Source of the DNA: Neorhodopirellula pilleata
GTDB taxonomy: Bacteria > Planctomycetota > Planctomycetia > Pirellulales > Pirellulaceae
Assembly (NCBI RefSeq): GCF_007859915.1
Contig: NZ_SJPM01000011.1
Location: 1-64,000 of the forward strand
DNA length: 64,000 bases
Reading direction: 5' to 3'
Under the pieces are notes generated by a model, which did not search any database, was not told where the DNA came from, and saw only the letters and a list, made by a program, of their open reading frames with translations. Below are positions 1 through 10,243 of the stretch, piece by piece. The position numbers and the translations under genes were made by a program. The first letter of the stretch is position 1. Every line of letters begins with the position of its first letter.

Positions 1-98
1 GTCGCTTCCTTGGTGAGTTGGTTCCGGCGGCGTGACCGTGAGGCTAAAGAATACCAGACCTTTCAACTCAAGCGAACAGGGTACTGTCCCCTCATGTT

Positions 99-2729
99 AT
101 GGATACACTAAACCGACAGCCCGCTAGCCTTTGGGGGGCACCGCTGTGTCCTTCTCAATCGCAAACTCAGTTCCTCGGTGACATTGTCGACGGAACGCGG
201 ACTGAAGCTCCGCTGCCATTCGACATGGGGGAGTATTCGGTCACTCGATTGATCGGTCGGGGCGGCATGGGTGTCGTATTCGAAGGCGAACACCGGCGGA
301 TGCAGCGGCGGGTTGCGATCAAAGTCTTGCACGCGAACATGGCCGAGGCCGAATCGGCGCAAGAACAATTCCTCGCGGAAATACGCACTGTTGCCCGCTT
401 GTTGCATCCTCGGATCGTGACCGCGTTTGATGCCGGCCAGTATGAGACGATTGTTTATTTGGTCATGGAATATGTCGACGGCCATTCGCTCGACCGACTC
501 AGTACACCCGGTGCCCCGATGGGGCTGGCCGATGCGCTTGAGTGCGTCCAGTTCGCCGCCGAGGGGCTCGCTCACGCTCACTTGAACAACATCATCCACC
601 GTGACGTCAAACCGGGCAACATGATGCTTGCCCATGACGGCGAGTTGAAGATATTGGACTTGGGATTAGCGGCGTTCTCACACGAATTGATCGATGACGA
701 ACAGGGCGGTAAGCGTCGCCCAATCTGTGGGACGCCCGAGTTCATGGCTCCCGAGCAATTCGAAGGACGCGACCTGACGGAGTCGATCGACGTCTACGCG
801 CTGGGCTGCACGTTGCATCAATTGCTAACGGGTTCACCACCATTTCGAGGCAGCTTTTTTGAGTTGATGCGAGCCCATTGCGGCACGCCACCACCCCAGT
901 TGAGTGCGATCGAGTCGTTAGCATCCGAGCCAGTGATCGCCGACGTTCAAGCGTTGATGAACGAAATGATGGGCAAGCAGATCCACGATCGCTGCGCCAG
1001 CATGAACGAAGTCGTGGAACGGTTAACAAGAATTCGCGGCCGCCTGTTGAACACGTCGGGCAATCACGCGACGCGATCATCAACGCACGTCGTTTCGTCT
1101 TCGCCCATCGTCTCGCAAACGTTGGGCGGGTTTTCGACGAGCGACGCGAGGGACGGCACGGCTGAGACCCGCGAAATCACGTCTTGTTATCAAGTCGGAA
1201 TCGACTTGGGCGGTCACCAGTTGACCGCCGGTGGTTTCGGCGAGGGTTTGCAATCGGACGACTTGGCCCTTCCATCGGGACCGACCGCCGTGACGATTGC
1301 GTTGGACGACAACAGCAGTTCAATCGATGCCTGTTTCGCGGTCTCTCAATCGCAAGGATGGGCCATCGGTCAAGCGGCGTTGGTGCGATTGGCGAACGGA
1401 CGAGCAGGATGTGGCAACGCGATATCGCTGATCGCCAAGCAGCCAAGCTTATCAATCGATGGCAAAGAATATCCGTCTTCGATGCCGTTGGCATGCTTGT
1501 TTCGTCGTGCTTTCCAGCGTTCCGCGATGGTCGGACCTGCCAATAGCGTTTTCGAAGCGTCCTTGACGGTCCCGTCCTCGTTCGGGCGCGCCGCGCGGGA
1601 ACGGATCATGCTGGCCGCTCGGGCCTGCGGAGTACCATCGATTCATTTGATCGATCGCAATCTGGCATCGGCGCTGAGTCAATTTACGTTTCGAGCCGAT
1701 GGTGAAGGCTCGGCCCCGCGACTTCCGGCCGGGCACTGGTTGGTCGTCACGATTAATGATTTGGTGATGGAAATCAGTCTGCTCGCGGTGACTTCCGGTC
1801 GGATCAAAATGTTGTCCGTCGTGGGCGACTCCCGATCGAATCGCCATCGTTTTAGCCGCCGGATGCTCAAGTGGGTCAAGAAACGTGTTGCCAAGATGGG
1901 GCAAAGCAGCAGTGGCGGTTCGATCACGTCCGGGCAACCACTGAAGACTCAGCTGATTTCAGAGTTGTCCGGGATCGAACGGGCCATCGACCAACTCGAT
2001 AAGGACCCTCAGCCGCCGTTTGAAGTCAAGATCGACGGACGTAAGATCAAAGGCGTCCTGACGCCGGGAATGTTGGTCAACTCTTGCGGGGATTTGATCC
2101 AGGGATTTGGCGAGATGTTGGCTCAGGTGCTCTCTGAAGCCGGTGTCGACGGGGACGAGGTCAACGCTTGCCTGACGATCGGAAAACTGACTCACGCGCT
2201 TCCGATCCGGAGTTTGCTCCAGAATTTCGGTGTGGCAGCCGAGCCGATCCCGGTCGAGCCCGCCGAGATCGCCGGTTCGGTTGCGGCTTGGACCTATCTC
2301 AGTGGCACCGATCCCCGCCGTCAACCTCGATTAATTGCCTGCAACGCGCATAACGTCGGACTGCAGTCGGCCGATGAGCACGTGTTGCTAATCCCCCGGC
2401 TGACCGCCTTGCCCGCGTCGGTTCAACGCAAGCTCCAGCGATCGGACACGACTTTTGACGCTGCCAGTGAATCGCTGCAGGTAACGCTTGTCGAGACCCT
2501 CGGAACAACCGATACGGTACGGTTGAGCGAGCGTTCTTCACATGCCTGGACGTCCTTCGAACGTTACGAAATCGAAGCGAATACCGGGCATGAAATGCCC
2601 ATGGACGCGTCGATCGAGATGGATGAAGAAGGCCGCGTGCGGTTCCAAGTGGCCTCACGGACCGTTCGCCGGGAAAGTTCGCAATCCCTTGGAGAAGCGG
2701 AGGTCGAACGACTCCGCTCGCTGATGTAA
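99..2729 (+). CDS. Ser/Thr protein kinase fused to a degenerate Hsp70-like domain
   Basis: 876 aa, predicted cytoplasmic. Residues about 44-315 are a Hanks-type kinase with intact motifs: glycine loop GRGGMG (about 53-58), VAIK lysine (about 76), HRDVKPGN catalytic loop (about 167), DLG in place of DFG, and an APE segment (MAPEQ). From about 360 to the end the protein follows DnaK/Hsp70 order: VGIDLGG (phosphate-1 region), VPSSFGRAAR then ASAL (about 490-530), a beta-rich stretch at about 545-600, then a substrate-binding-like beta domain ending in DEEGRVRFQVASR and a LGEAEVERL helix. The second phosphate loop is TINDLVMEIS instead of a DLGGGTFD-type motif, and the adenosine motif is IGKLTHAL instead of a GGSTRIP-type motif, so ATP binding by this half is doubtful. 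The start is the only in-frame ATG before the kinase fold. It heads a co-directional three-gene set. The fusion call is mine from alignment by eye; the kinase is certain. Confidence 0.9.
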   Translation: MDTLNRQPASLWGAPLCPSQSQTQFLGDIVDGTRTEAPLPFDMGEYSVTRLIGRGGMGVVFEGEHRRMQRRVAIKVLHANMAEAESAQEQFLAEIRTVARLLHPRIVTAFDAGQYETIVYLVMEYVDGHSLDRLSTPGAPMGLADALECVQFAAEGLAHAHLNNIIHRDVKPGNMMLAHDGELKILDLGLAAFSHELIDDEQGGKRRPICGTPEFMAPEQFEGRDLTESIDVYALGCTLHQLLTGSPPFRGSFFELMRAHCGTPPPQLSAIESLASEPVIADVQALMNEMMGKQIHDRCASMNEVVERLTRIRGRLLNTSGNHATRSSTHVVSSSPIVSQTLGGFSTSDARDGTAETREITSCYQVGIDLGGHQLTAGGFGEGLQSDDLALPSGPTAVTIALDDNSSSIDACFAVSQSQGWAIGQAALVRLANGRAGCGNAISLIAKQPSLSIDGKEYPSSMPLACLFRRAFQRSAMVGPANSVFEASLTVPSSFGRAARERIMLAARACGVPSIHLIDRNLASALSQFTFRADGEGSAPRLPAGHWLVVTINDLVMEISLLAVTSGRIKMLSVVGDSRSNRHRFSRRMLKWVKKRVAKMGQSSSGGSITSGQPLKTQLISELSGIERAIDQLDKDPQPPFEVKIDGRKIKGVLTPGMLVNSCGDLIQGFGEMLAQVLSEAGVDGDEVNACLTIGKLTHALPIRSLLQNFGVAAEPIPVEPAEIAGSVAAWTYLSGTDPRRQPRLIACNAHNVGLQSADEHVLLIPRLTALPASVQRKLQRSDTTFDAASESLQVTLVETLGTTDTVRLSERSSHAWTSFERYEIEANTGHEMPMDASIEMDEEGRVRFQVASRTVRRESSQSLGEAEVERLRSLM

Positions 2730-2834
2730 AGACTGTGTTAAGAATCGGAACTCTCGCGGCGGAGTTCCTGTTCGATGATCGGGCATCAAGATAGGATCAC
2801 TCGGAGAAATCCGTTCGTTTCAATCGGTGCCAAT

Positions 2835-5800
2835 ATGCTCTTCTTTCAACGTCTTTGTTTGCTCTTTTTGTGCGCGTCACTGTGTACGTTGCCTGCTGGA
2901 TGCGGCGGTGAGAGCACCCAGGACAAAATGATGCGGATCGCCAAGGAGCGTGCTGCGCGGAACCGCGCCGAGAAAGCAGACGAAGCCGAACAGGAGAAAA
3001 ACGCAGCGCAAGCGAAACCCGTGGAACCGGCGAAGGCCGAAGTCGCGGCTGACAAGGCTCCAGCCGAAGATACGCCCGCCGACGCCCCCAAAGAAGAGAC
3101 CAAACCAGCAGAAAAAAACGTCGTCAAGGCCGCCGGTGCGCCGGTACCGGCCAAGAACGAATCGTCCCCTGCGGCCAGTGCTGAATCTTCTGCCACGGGA
3201 AATATGGTTGCCAGCGGTCCTGCCACGTCGGAACTGCCGACCGAGCTGGCCAACTTGCCGCCTCGGGATCAATTGCTCGCCTTCAGTCGCTACGGTGAAT
3301 CAGTCGCCTACACGGGTGCGACCCAATCGATCGGGATCTTTGACGTCCAGTCCAAACAACTGATACGCCAAGTTTTCAATCCCGATATTACGCCGTTCTC
3401 AATGGCCATGAATGACGACGGTTCTCGCTTGATCGTTGGAGGGATCGGAGGCACGTTTAAGGTCTTTCCGCTTGGTCAACAACAAGGCCTCGACCGTTTT
3501 CAACAAAGCCGGCAACAGCGCCGCGACGCGGCACCGCCGCGGAAAGGACACGAAGGTCCGGTGACGGCAACGGCGATCAATCGGTCCGGAGATTTGGTCG
3601 CGACCGCCGGTGCCGACGGCATGGTCAAGCTGTGGTCCAACAACATGGAAGAACCTTTAAAACTAACCAGCGACGCGTCTTCATTCATTGCCGTGAAGTC
3701 GTACCAAAACGATCAACTGGTTCTGGGAGCGTCGCCGGACAACCGGATTCTCTTTTGGTCACTAGGCAAAAAAAACTACGAAGCTCGTGAATTCCCCGAT
3801 GGAAAGTTGACCGCTTCGCCAACCTGTCTGATCGCCGGTTACCAAGACAAAGGGATTTTAGTCGGCGATGCGCAGGGCCAAGTTTCCATGTGGATCGCCG
3901 AAGGTGAGCAATTGGTCAAGTCGCAATTCCAGGCGCATCGAGAACCCATCATCGGATTAGGGTTGATCAACGATGGAAAAACGCTGTTGACGGCAACCAA
4001 AGGCGGGGAGTTGTTTCGATGGTCGCTTCCGATCGCACCCCAAATCGAGATCAAGACGCTGCAACCATCCCCGCTGTTGGTCGCGGCCAACCGGGACGAC
4101 GCGGTAGGGGTGGTCAGCCGTGATCGCAACTTGGATCTCTATTCACTCGCCGACGGTAAGCCGGTTCGACGTCACACCTTGTCGGGCACCGGCGGCAAGT
4201 TGACTGCAGTGGCGTTCGCAAACGATGGTGAGGTCGTCGCGTTGGCTGATGATCAAGGTCGTATCGATTACCAGACTCGAGACAAGAAAGTCATCGCGGT
4301 CACACAAGTTGGCAAAGAGACAATCACCCACATTGCGACCGCACCGCGATCCAAGCGAGCGACTTCGTTCAACTCGATACTCGCTATGGCAACGGCCGAT
4401 GGCAAGATCCAAGTTTCCCCCTACCCGCAACTTCAACCGACCAACCTCTCGACATTCGCTGGCGAGATCGCTGCTTCGAGTTCATCAGGTACCGAATCGG
4501 TCGTCGCTCGAGGCAACCAACTAACGTACTTGCGTCACAACCCGTCCGGCGGTGCCGCTGCCGAGACCCTCAGTTCCTCTCGCGTGCCGTCGGGACAGGT
4601 CACGGCCCTCTCGATCGATTCGGGATTGGCATTGATCGGAACGTCCACAGGTGAAGTCTGGTCTTGGCAATGTTCGATCCCGAATACCACACCTGAGAAA
4701 GCCGAGATCGGTTCGATGCGTGAAGCGATCTCCGCCGTCTCACTTTCATCCAAAGGTCGCGTGTGGGTCTGCGATGCGTCTGGCTCGATCCAGATTACAG
4801 CGTTCCGTGGCAAGAATGATGCAAAGAAAGCGACCGCTCCCGCTGACGCCGTCGTCGCTCCAACCCCAGAACCAACACCCTTGGTTCGTCTGGCCGCAGA
4901 TGGTTCAGTCGCCGGACGCATTGTCGTGGCAGGAAACAGGAAGATTCGATCGCAGGCCCAGGGTGTCGATGTCACCTCGATGATCGACGAACAAGGTCGC
5001 GGCTCAGCGGTGGGCCAGTTCGCATCAATGAGTGTGTTCACTCCGATCGCCAACGCTGGATGGTCCGAAGTGCTACCAACCTCTGCACCGGAGCTCACCC
5101 TTGCCAAGTCTGGGCAGAAGTGGTGGCGGATTCAGGGCGAAAAAGCAGACGAACTTTCGCTTCCCTCTGGATCCAAGCCCTTGGCCGTCTCCGGCAATGC
5201 GGATCGAATCGTAGCCAGCGACGATTCGGGCGTTTCGGTCTATCGACTCTCCGGTAATCAAGCTGAGTTGTTAGCGAAACTTCCCGACTCATTAGGCCAA
5301 GCGACCGCCGCCGCATGGGATGAAACTTCCCAGCGTTTGTTGCTGGCCTTGGCCGACCAACGGATCGTTTCTATTCCCGTTGATCAGGCTGGAAATTCTT
5401 CCGTTACCGAATTGAAAGAATTCGGGAAGACGTCTGCCCTTGTTTCAAAAATGTTCGTACTGGCGGATTCCTCCGGCGTGGTCGTTCGCGACTCGAATTC
5501 CCGAATCCAAGTCTTCTCCGGTGAGAAAGCCAACGCTCGTTACGATTCCGGTGAAGCGAAGTTCATTGATTTTGCTGTCGCCGGTCAGGACGTTTTCTTG
5601 GCCACAGAAGCGGGAACGGTCTCACGTCTCCGACCGAGCGACTCGGCACCCGTTGCCATCGAGTTATCGATGCGAGGCAAGGTGACTCACATCGCCGCGA
5701 CAGATCGTAACTCGTCTCAGACTCGCGTTGCGATGTTGACGGATCAATCCGAATGGATCACGACCGGCGGTTCTTTTCACGTGGCTACGGTTCAAACCAT

Positions 5801-8800
5801 GAAGGCTCCGAAGAAGGGTAAGGTGATCTCCTTGTCCGTAGGGGAGAACGGATTGATCGAAGCCATGGCGAGCGATGGCACGGTCATGCGGCTTGCTGCC
5901 CCGGCGATCGCAACAGTAGACAAGGCAACCGAGACGGCCGCTTGCGATGACGGTTCACTCGTGGCGTTCGCTGAAGACGGAACCAATCTGAAAATCCTTC
6001 GCTACGTCGGTGGTAACGAGAACGGGTCGGGCATGTTCATCGCTCAAGAGCTTCCGCCCTTACCGGCCAAGATCGTTGGTTTAGCCTCGCTGCCCAATGA
6101 GCCTCATTTCGCCGTCGCGATGCAAGACGGTTCCGTCGCCCGAATCGTTCCTGGACAACGAGATGATAATGTGTTGGTTCGAGCAACCGGCGGGGTGCCG
6201 ACACCGTGGAATAAGCCAGTCAAAATCAATCTCCAATCGGCGACGCGAGTGTTCGTCCGGCATGACCTAGGCTCGCAAACCGGCAAAGTTCTTGCGGTTG
6301 ATTTTGAGGCCAACACGACGAAGTGGGTCGATGCCTCCGACGTGCCATCGGTCGGCAATCCCCCTGCCGCCTCGGGCAGATATGAAGTCAATGGAAAGGT
6401 ATCGTTGGCTGAAATCCATGGCGAGACGTTAGCAGTTCAGTTGGCCAACTCGGTCTCACTACTCAATCCAGACGGCACCAAAACCGCCGAGTTGAAATCA
6501 GGAAATATTGCGTTCACTACGATGACCCTCGCCCCCAAAGGTGATCGCGTAGCGACGTGCGACCGAATCGGCCAACTCACCGTTTGGGACAAAAACGGTC
6601 AATCGTTATCTCGATCGCAGTTGCCGATCCAATCCGTCAGTCATCTGTTGTTCTCAAGCGATGGATCGCAATTACTCGCCGCTGACGAACGGCGTTTGAT
6701 TGTTTTCGATGTGGCGTCTGGTTCGATTATCACCCAACTCTCATTGTCCCAGCCGATAAAACGGATGGTGCACTGGAATGCGGACACGGTTCGGTTCTTA
6801 ACCGAAGATGGTAACTTCCGATCGCTCCCGATCCCTTCTTCAGACTGGACCGCGTCGCTCGACGGACGCCCGACAGGAATGGCTTGGGCATCAGACGGAA
6901 GTCGTTTAGTTATCATTTCGTCAACCGGTCAATTGCTGGAATTGGAGGCGACTTCCGGTGCTGAGATCCGCCGAATTAATGTCGGCGGTGGCGGTTTGAA
7001 ACAAGTCGTCACGCTCACCAACGGCCGAGAGTTTGCTGTCCTCAATGAGGATTCCACCATCTTCATTGTTCCTGCTCAGGGGGCTCCGGTGAAGCTTTCC
7101 AGTCGCAGCGCTTTGGGGCTCACCGCGATCAGCGTTGACGAAAGCGTTCAGTGGCTTTATGCGGTGAACGATCTCGGCGAAGTCGTGGTCTATGATTTGT
7201 TGACTCCGGACAAGCCGGCCCAAGTCGTCCCGAGTAGCCTCAGCGTCGGCATGATACAACCGATCGGCGGCACTCAATTCGTCGTGGCGTCGAAAACGGA
7301 CGCGAACCTGACCGTGATCGATGCGAAGACGCGAAGGGATCAAGTGGATCGAACGTTGTCGCGAATCAGTGACATCGGGTTCCTGCCCGATGGTTCCTTT
7401 GCCGTCGTTGCCGACGGAACCCGCCGGGTGAAAATGGTGCCGGTCACTCAGGGGACCCCTCGATCACTGGAAGCCGGCGAAGTCAACGTGCAAAAACTAG
7501 CAATCCATCCCACCGGTGTCCGAGTCGCTGCGATCGGTGAGTCAACCTCCGACCGCAATCATGCTCTGTTGATTTGGGAAACAGTTACCCAACAACTTCA
7601 AGCAACCATCTCCTTGACCGGCCAAACGACCGAAGTGGTTTATTCTCGAGATGGCGGATTAATCGCAGTCGGTTTTCAAGACGGACGTTGCGAAGTCTAT
7701 GACGGCACCTCAGGCGAACTCCTCGAAGCGATGCCGCCCGTGGAAGGACTCAATTCGATCGCGTTCGCATCGGACAACAGCCGACTGCTGCTCGGACACG
7801 CCGGAGGAAACGTCACTGTGCAAGCGATTTCAGTGTTGGGCAAAGTCAAAGCCGCTGACGATCCGGTGATCTCATTAAGCTTCCATGGTGCCGATCGTTA
7901 CTTGCTCGCCGCAACCATGAAAGGTGAAATCAGTTTGTGGAACCGTGCGGCACTGAAAAGTCCACAGGCTCGTTTTCAAGGAGTCCAAGCCAACGTGCGG
8001 TTCGCGACGATCTCCGCAGATGGACAGTACGCGTTGGCGGTTTTTGAAGACGAAAAAAATTCCACGGCTGTATGGAAGACTTCCGCGATCAACGGAGCGA
8101 CAGGACCGATCCCACCGCATTTGGTCGTTGCCAATACGGTACCAAGCACGTCGGCCAACTTCACGTCCGACTCGAAGTTCTTGGTTGTCGGTGGTTCGGA
8201 CGGATTGATTCGTGCATGGAGTTTGGACGAGAATCGCGAAATCGCTCGTTTCAAAGGTCACGCCGGCTCGATCGCCGCGATCGCACCGCTGAAAGAACAA
8301 GGACGATTCGTAAGTGGCGGTGCCGATCGTTCGATTCGATCGTGGCGTTTCCCGTCGAGCCTGCCAGCACCCGGAGCAGAGGTTCCCGATGGTGGGCTAT
8401 CCGACACGACTGAGGTTCGCGACGTCGAGCCGCCACGGTTGGACGAGAACGCCGACGAGGAAGACCCCTGGGACGCAGCCCGGCAAGCGCTCATCGCTGG
8501 AACGGCCGACACGGCCAACGCGATCGGTGTGCTCGACTTGATCGAAGGCAATGAAGCGGCCAAGTCGATCGCCAAGGAAAGTCTCAATCGCATCCTCTCG
8601 ATGGAACAAACCGATACCTCGACCGCGGAATCGCTTTCCCAAGAACGCCGCCGATTGGCCAAGAGTCGACGTGAGATCGTCGCTACCGAAATGGCCAAAA
8701 TTCAGGCGACCTATTCAGGCGGATTTAGCAATCTGTATTTCGCCGCGCCGACGAACTTCAAGTTCGGACTTGAGAAAACGTTCCGCCCCGTGGAATTGCT

Positions 8801-10235
8801 TTTCTCGGACCGTTTTCTTTATGCGGCGAGGCCTTCGTCGCTCGAACCGGTTAAGGAAAAGTTGGGACGATACCGCAAACCCGATGAGATCAGGGCGATC
8901 GCGGATAAGAAACAAGATACCAATCGAAACAAGTTAGACGAAGATGGGAACATCATTGTCGAGGAGAAGGACCCTGACTCGACCGACGGTGATAACGGCG
9001 CACTGCTGAGTTGGGACTATCGCTATTCTCAGCTTCAAGCACATGCTTGGTCGATTGAGGACCTCAGCATAAAGGAACTTTATGCCTTGCCACAAGCGGC
9101 GGGCGTATTCAGTGCTCCGCAAATGATGCTATTCAACCAAGACGGCTCTTCACGAAAGTTCTCGACCGCGGAAAGCTGGACAACCACCAACTGGAAAGAC
9201 AGCGACAAACAATTCCTTGCCATCGGCACCGCAGGCGGCAATCGGGTTGAGAGCGATATCTTAAAACTATTCGATATCTCCGAACTCGTCAGCGAAACGG
9301 TCAAACCGGTTTCTCAGTACCGAAGTTTCGAAGGCATCATTACGGCAATGGCGTTCGCCAGTAAGCATTCCAAAATCGCATTCGCGGTTCGTGAACGATC
9401 TGTTCATCGACTGTTTGTCGCAGATATCGAAACGATGCAATTGAATCTGATCGAAGAAGTCCGTCACGCGAAGCCCTGGATCGAAGAAAAAAACGGCAAT
9501 GCCACCCGAGTCTCCGACGCATCGCCCGGCATTACAACGCTAGCCTTCTCTCCAGATGATGAATTATTGATCGCTCACGGCAACTACAACAAGAAAGAAT
9601 ACCGTTTCACCGGGTGGAAGTTGGACGACGAACTCAAACCGGCGCTGCTGAAGCCGCAATTCATGGTCACCAACGACAAGGAACCGTTCTTCGACAGCAT
9701 CGGTTCGAAATCGGTTTGGTTTATCAACTCCGACCGCTACGGACGCCAAGACCGGGATCCGAGCGGTTCGCGTGTGAAGAAGATCGTGGTTCGTCGCAAA
9801 GGCGGTTTCTCGATCATCAATCTTGCCAATGGCAGTATCGAGAGGGACATCCCTTACCTGACGACGCAACACGGCCAGCCGATTTTTTCCATTAGCGACA
9901 ATGGGCGGTGGATCATGATGGGCGACGATCGCGGCATGGCTTATATTTGGGACGCAATCACCGGCGAGAAGTTTGCGATCACGATCGACGAGGAGTCCGA
10001 GCGACAAATCAAAGCATCCGATCGCAGACCTGACGATCTGCCTGAGCGACCTGCCCATACCGGCCCGATCGTCGGCGTGGCTTTGTCCGATCCGGATCCC
10101 GGCAAGGAGTATCCTGCGTTCGCAGCAACCTGTGGCGAGGAGAATCGCATTAAGGTTTGGGAACTTTTCCCAATCATCGAATTGCAATCTCAACCTTTGC
10201 GAGCCCGTGAAACCACTACTGCTGTGAGCCAATAA
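2835..10235 (+). CDS. Giant WD40-repeat lipoprotein
   Basis: About 2,466 aa. The ATG at 2835 is preferred over an upstream in-frame ATG at 2775 because it gives a clean signal peptide (MLFFQRLCLLFLCASL) ending in a lipobox-like PAGC with Cys23. A 100-residue Ala/Glu/Lys/Pro-rich tether follows, then many WD40-type blades (for example GHEGPVTATAINRSGD and GHAGSIAAIAPLKEQ, with strands ending in VKLW, IRAW and VWEL). These imply several stacked beta-propellers. A charged non-propeller insert lies at about 1,870-2,050, and the C-terminal part returns to WD-like repeats. It probably sits on the outside of a membrane as a protein-binding scaffold. It lies between a kinase-Hsp70 gene (105-nt gap) and a pseudokinase gene (8-nt gap), which suggests one transcript. 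The role is not known. Export across the inner membrane, with kinase partners inside, needs explanation. Confidence 0.88.
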   Translation: MLFFQRLCLLFLCASLCTLPAGCGGESTQDKMMRIAKERAARNRAEKADEAEQEKNAAQAKPVEPAKAEVAADKAPAEDTPADAPKEETKPAEKNVVKAAGAPVPAKNESSPAASAESSATGNMVASGPATSELPTELANLPPRDQLLAFSRYGESVAYTGATQSIGIFDVQSKQLIRQVFNPDITPFSMAMNDDGSRLIVGGIGGTFKVFPLGQQQGLDRFQQSRQQRRDAAPPRKGHEGPVTATAINRSGDLVATAGADGMVKLWSNNMEEPLKLTSDASSFIAVKSYQNDQLVLGASPDNRILFWSLGKKNYEAREFPDGKLTASPTCLIAGYQDKGILVGDAQGQVSMWIAEGEQLVKSQFQAHREPIIGLGLINDGKTLLTATKGGELFRWSLPIAPQIEIKTLQPSPLLVAANRDDAVGVVSRDRNLDLYSLADGKPVRRHTLSGTGGKLTAVAFANDGEVVALADDQGRIDYQTRDKKVIAVTQVGKETITHIATAPRSKRATSFNSILAMATADGKIQVSPYPQLQPTNLSTFAGEIAASSSSGTESVVARGNQLTYLRHNPSGGAAAETLSSSRVPSGQVTALSIDSGLALIGTSTGEVWSWQCSIPNTTPEKAEIGSMREAISAVSLSSKGRVWVCDASGSIQITAFRGKNDAKKATAPADAVVAPTPEPTPLVRLAADGSVAGRIVVAGNRKIRSQAQGVDVTSMIDEQGRGSAVGQFASMSVFTPIANAGWSEVLPTSAPELTLAKSGQKWWRIQGEKADELSLPSGSKPLAVSGNADRIVASDDSGVSVYRLSGNQAELLAKLPDSLGQATAAAWDETSQRLLLALADQRIVSIPVDQAGNSSVTELKEFGKTSALVSKMFVLADSSGVVVRDSNSRIQVFSGEKANARYDSGEAKFIDFAVAGQDVFLATEAGTVSRLRPSDSAPVAIELSMRGKVTHIAATDRNSSQTRVAMLTDQSEWITTGGSFHVATVQTMKAPKKGKVISLSVGENGLIEAMASDGTVMRLAAPAIATVDKATETAACDDGSLVAFAEDGTNLKILRYVGGNENGSGMFIAQELPPLPAKIVGLASLPNEPHFAVAMQDGSVARIVPGQRDDNVLVRATGGVPTPWNKPVKINLQSATRVFVRHDLGSQTGKVLAVDFEANTTKWVDASDVPSVGNPPAASGRYEVNGKVSLAEIHGETLAVQLANSVSLLNPDGTKTAELKSGNIAFTTMTLAPKGDRVATCDRIGQLTVWDKNGQSLSRSQLPIQSVSHLLFSSDGSQLLAADERRLIVFDVASGSIITQLSLSQPIKRMVHWNADTVRFLTEDGNFRSLPIPSSDWTASLDGRPTGMAWASDGSRLVIISSTGQLLELEATSGAEIRRINVGGGGLKQVVTLTNGREFAVLNEDSTIFIVPAQGAPVKLSSRSALGLTAISVDESVQWLYAVNDLGEVVVYDLLTPDKPAQVVPSSLSVGMIQPIGGTQFVVASKTDANLTVIDAKTRRDQVDRTLSRISDIGFLPDGSFAVVADGTRRVKMVPVTQGTPRSLEAGEVNVQKLAIHPTGVRVAAIGESTSDRNHALLIWETVTQQLQATISLTGQTTEVVYSRDGGLIAVGFQDGRCEVYDGTSGELLEAMPPVEGLNSIAFASDNSRLLLGHAGGNVTVQAISVLGKVKAADDPVISLSFHGADRYLLAATMKGEISLWNRAALKSPQARFQGVQANVRFATISADGQYALAVFEDEKNSTAVWKTSAINGATGPIPPHLVVANTVPSTSANFTSDSKFLVVGGSDGLIRAWSLDENREIARFKGHAGSIAAIAPLKEQGRFVSGGADRSIRSWRFPSSLPAPGAEVPDGGLSDTTEVRDVEPPRLDENADEEDPWDAARQALIAGTADTANAIGVLDLIEGNEAAKSIAKESLNRILSMEQTDTSTAESLSQERRRLAKSRREIVATEMAKIQATYSGGFSNLYFAAPTNFKFGLEKTFRPVELLFSDRFLYAARPSSLEPVKEKLGRYRKPDEIRAIADKKQDTNRNKLDEDGNIIVEEKDPDSTDGDNGALLSWDYRYSQLQAHAWSIEDLSIKELYALPQAAGVFSAPQMMLFNQDGSSRKFSTAESWTTTNWKDSDKQFLAIGTAGGNRVESDILKLFDISELVSETVKPVSQYRSFEGIITAMAFASKHSKIAFAVRERSVHRLFVADIETMQLNLIEEVRHAKPWIEEKNGNATRVSDASPGITTLAFSPDDELLIAHGNYNKKEYRFTGWKLDDELKPALLKPQFMVTNDKEPFFDSIGSKSVWFINSDRYGRQDRDPSGSRVKKIVVRRKGGFSIINLANGSIERDIPYLTTQHGQPIFSISDNGRWIMMGDDRGMAYIWDAITGEKFAITIDEESERQIKASDRRPDDLPERPAHTGPIVGVALSDPDPGKEYPAFAATCGEENRIKVWELFPIIELQSQPLRARETTTAVSQ

Positions 10236-10243
10236 CTGACACC

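Noticed and set aside
1..111. Open frame from the window edge to a TAA at 109, possibly the tail of an upstream gene
   Set aside because: Only 36 codons are visible, no domain is recognisable, and the frame overlaps the kinase start at 99.
2846..3253. Ala/Ser/Gly-rich antisense frame opposite the lipoprotein tether
   Set aside because: It is a complement of the Ala/Glu/Lys/Pro-rich linker and has low complexity only.
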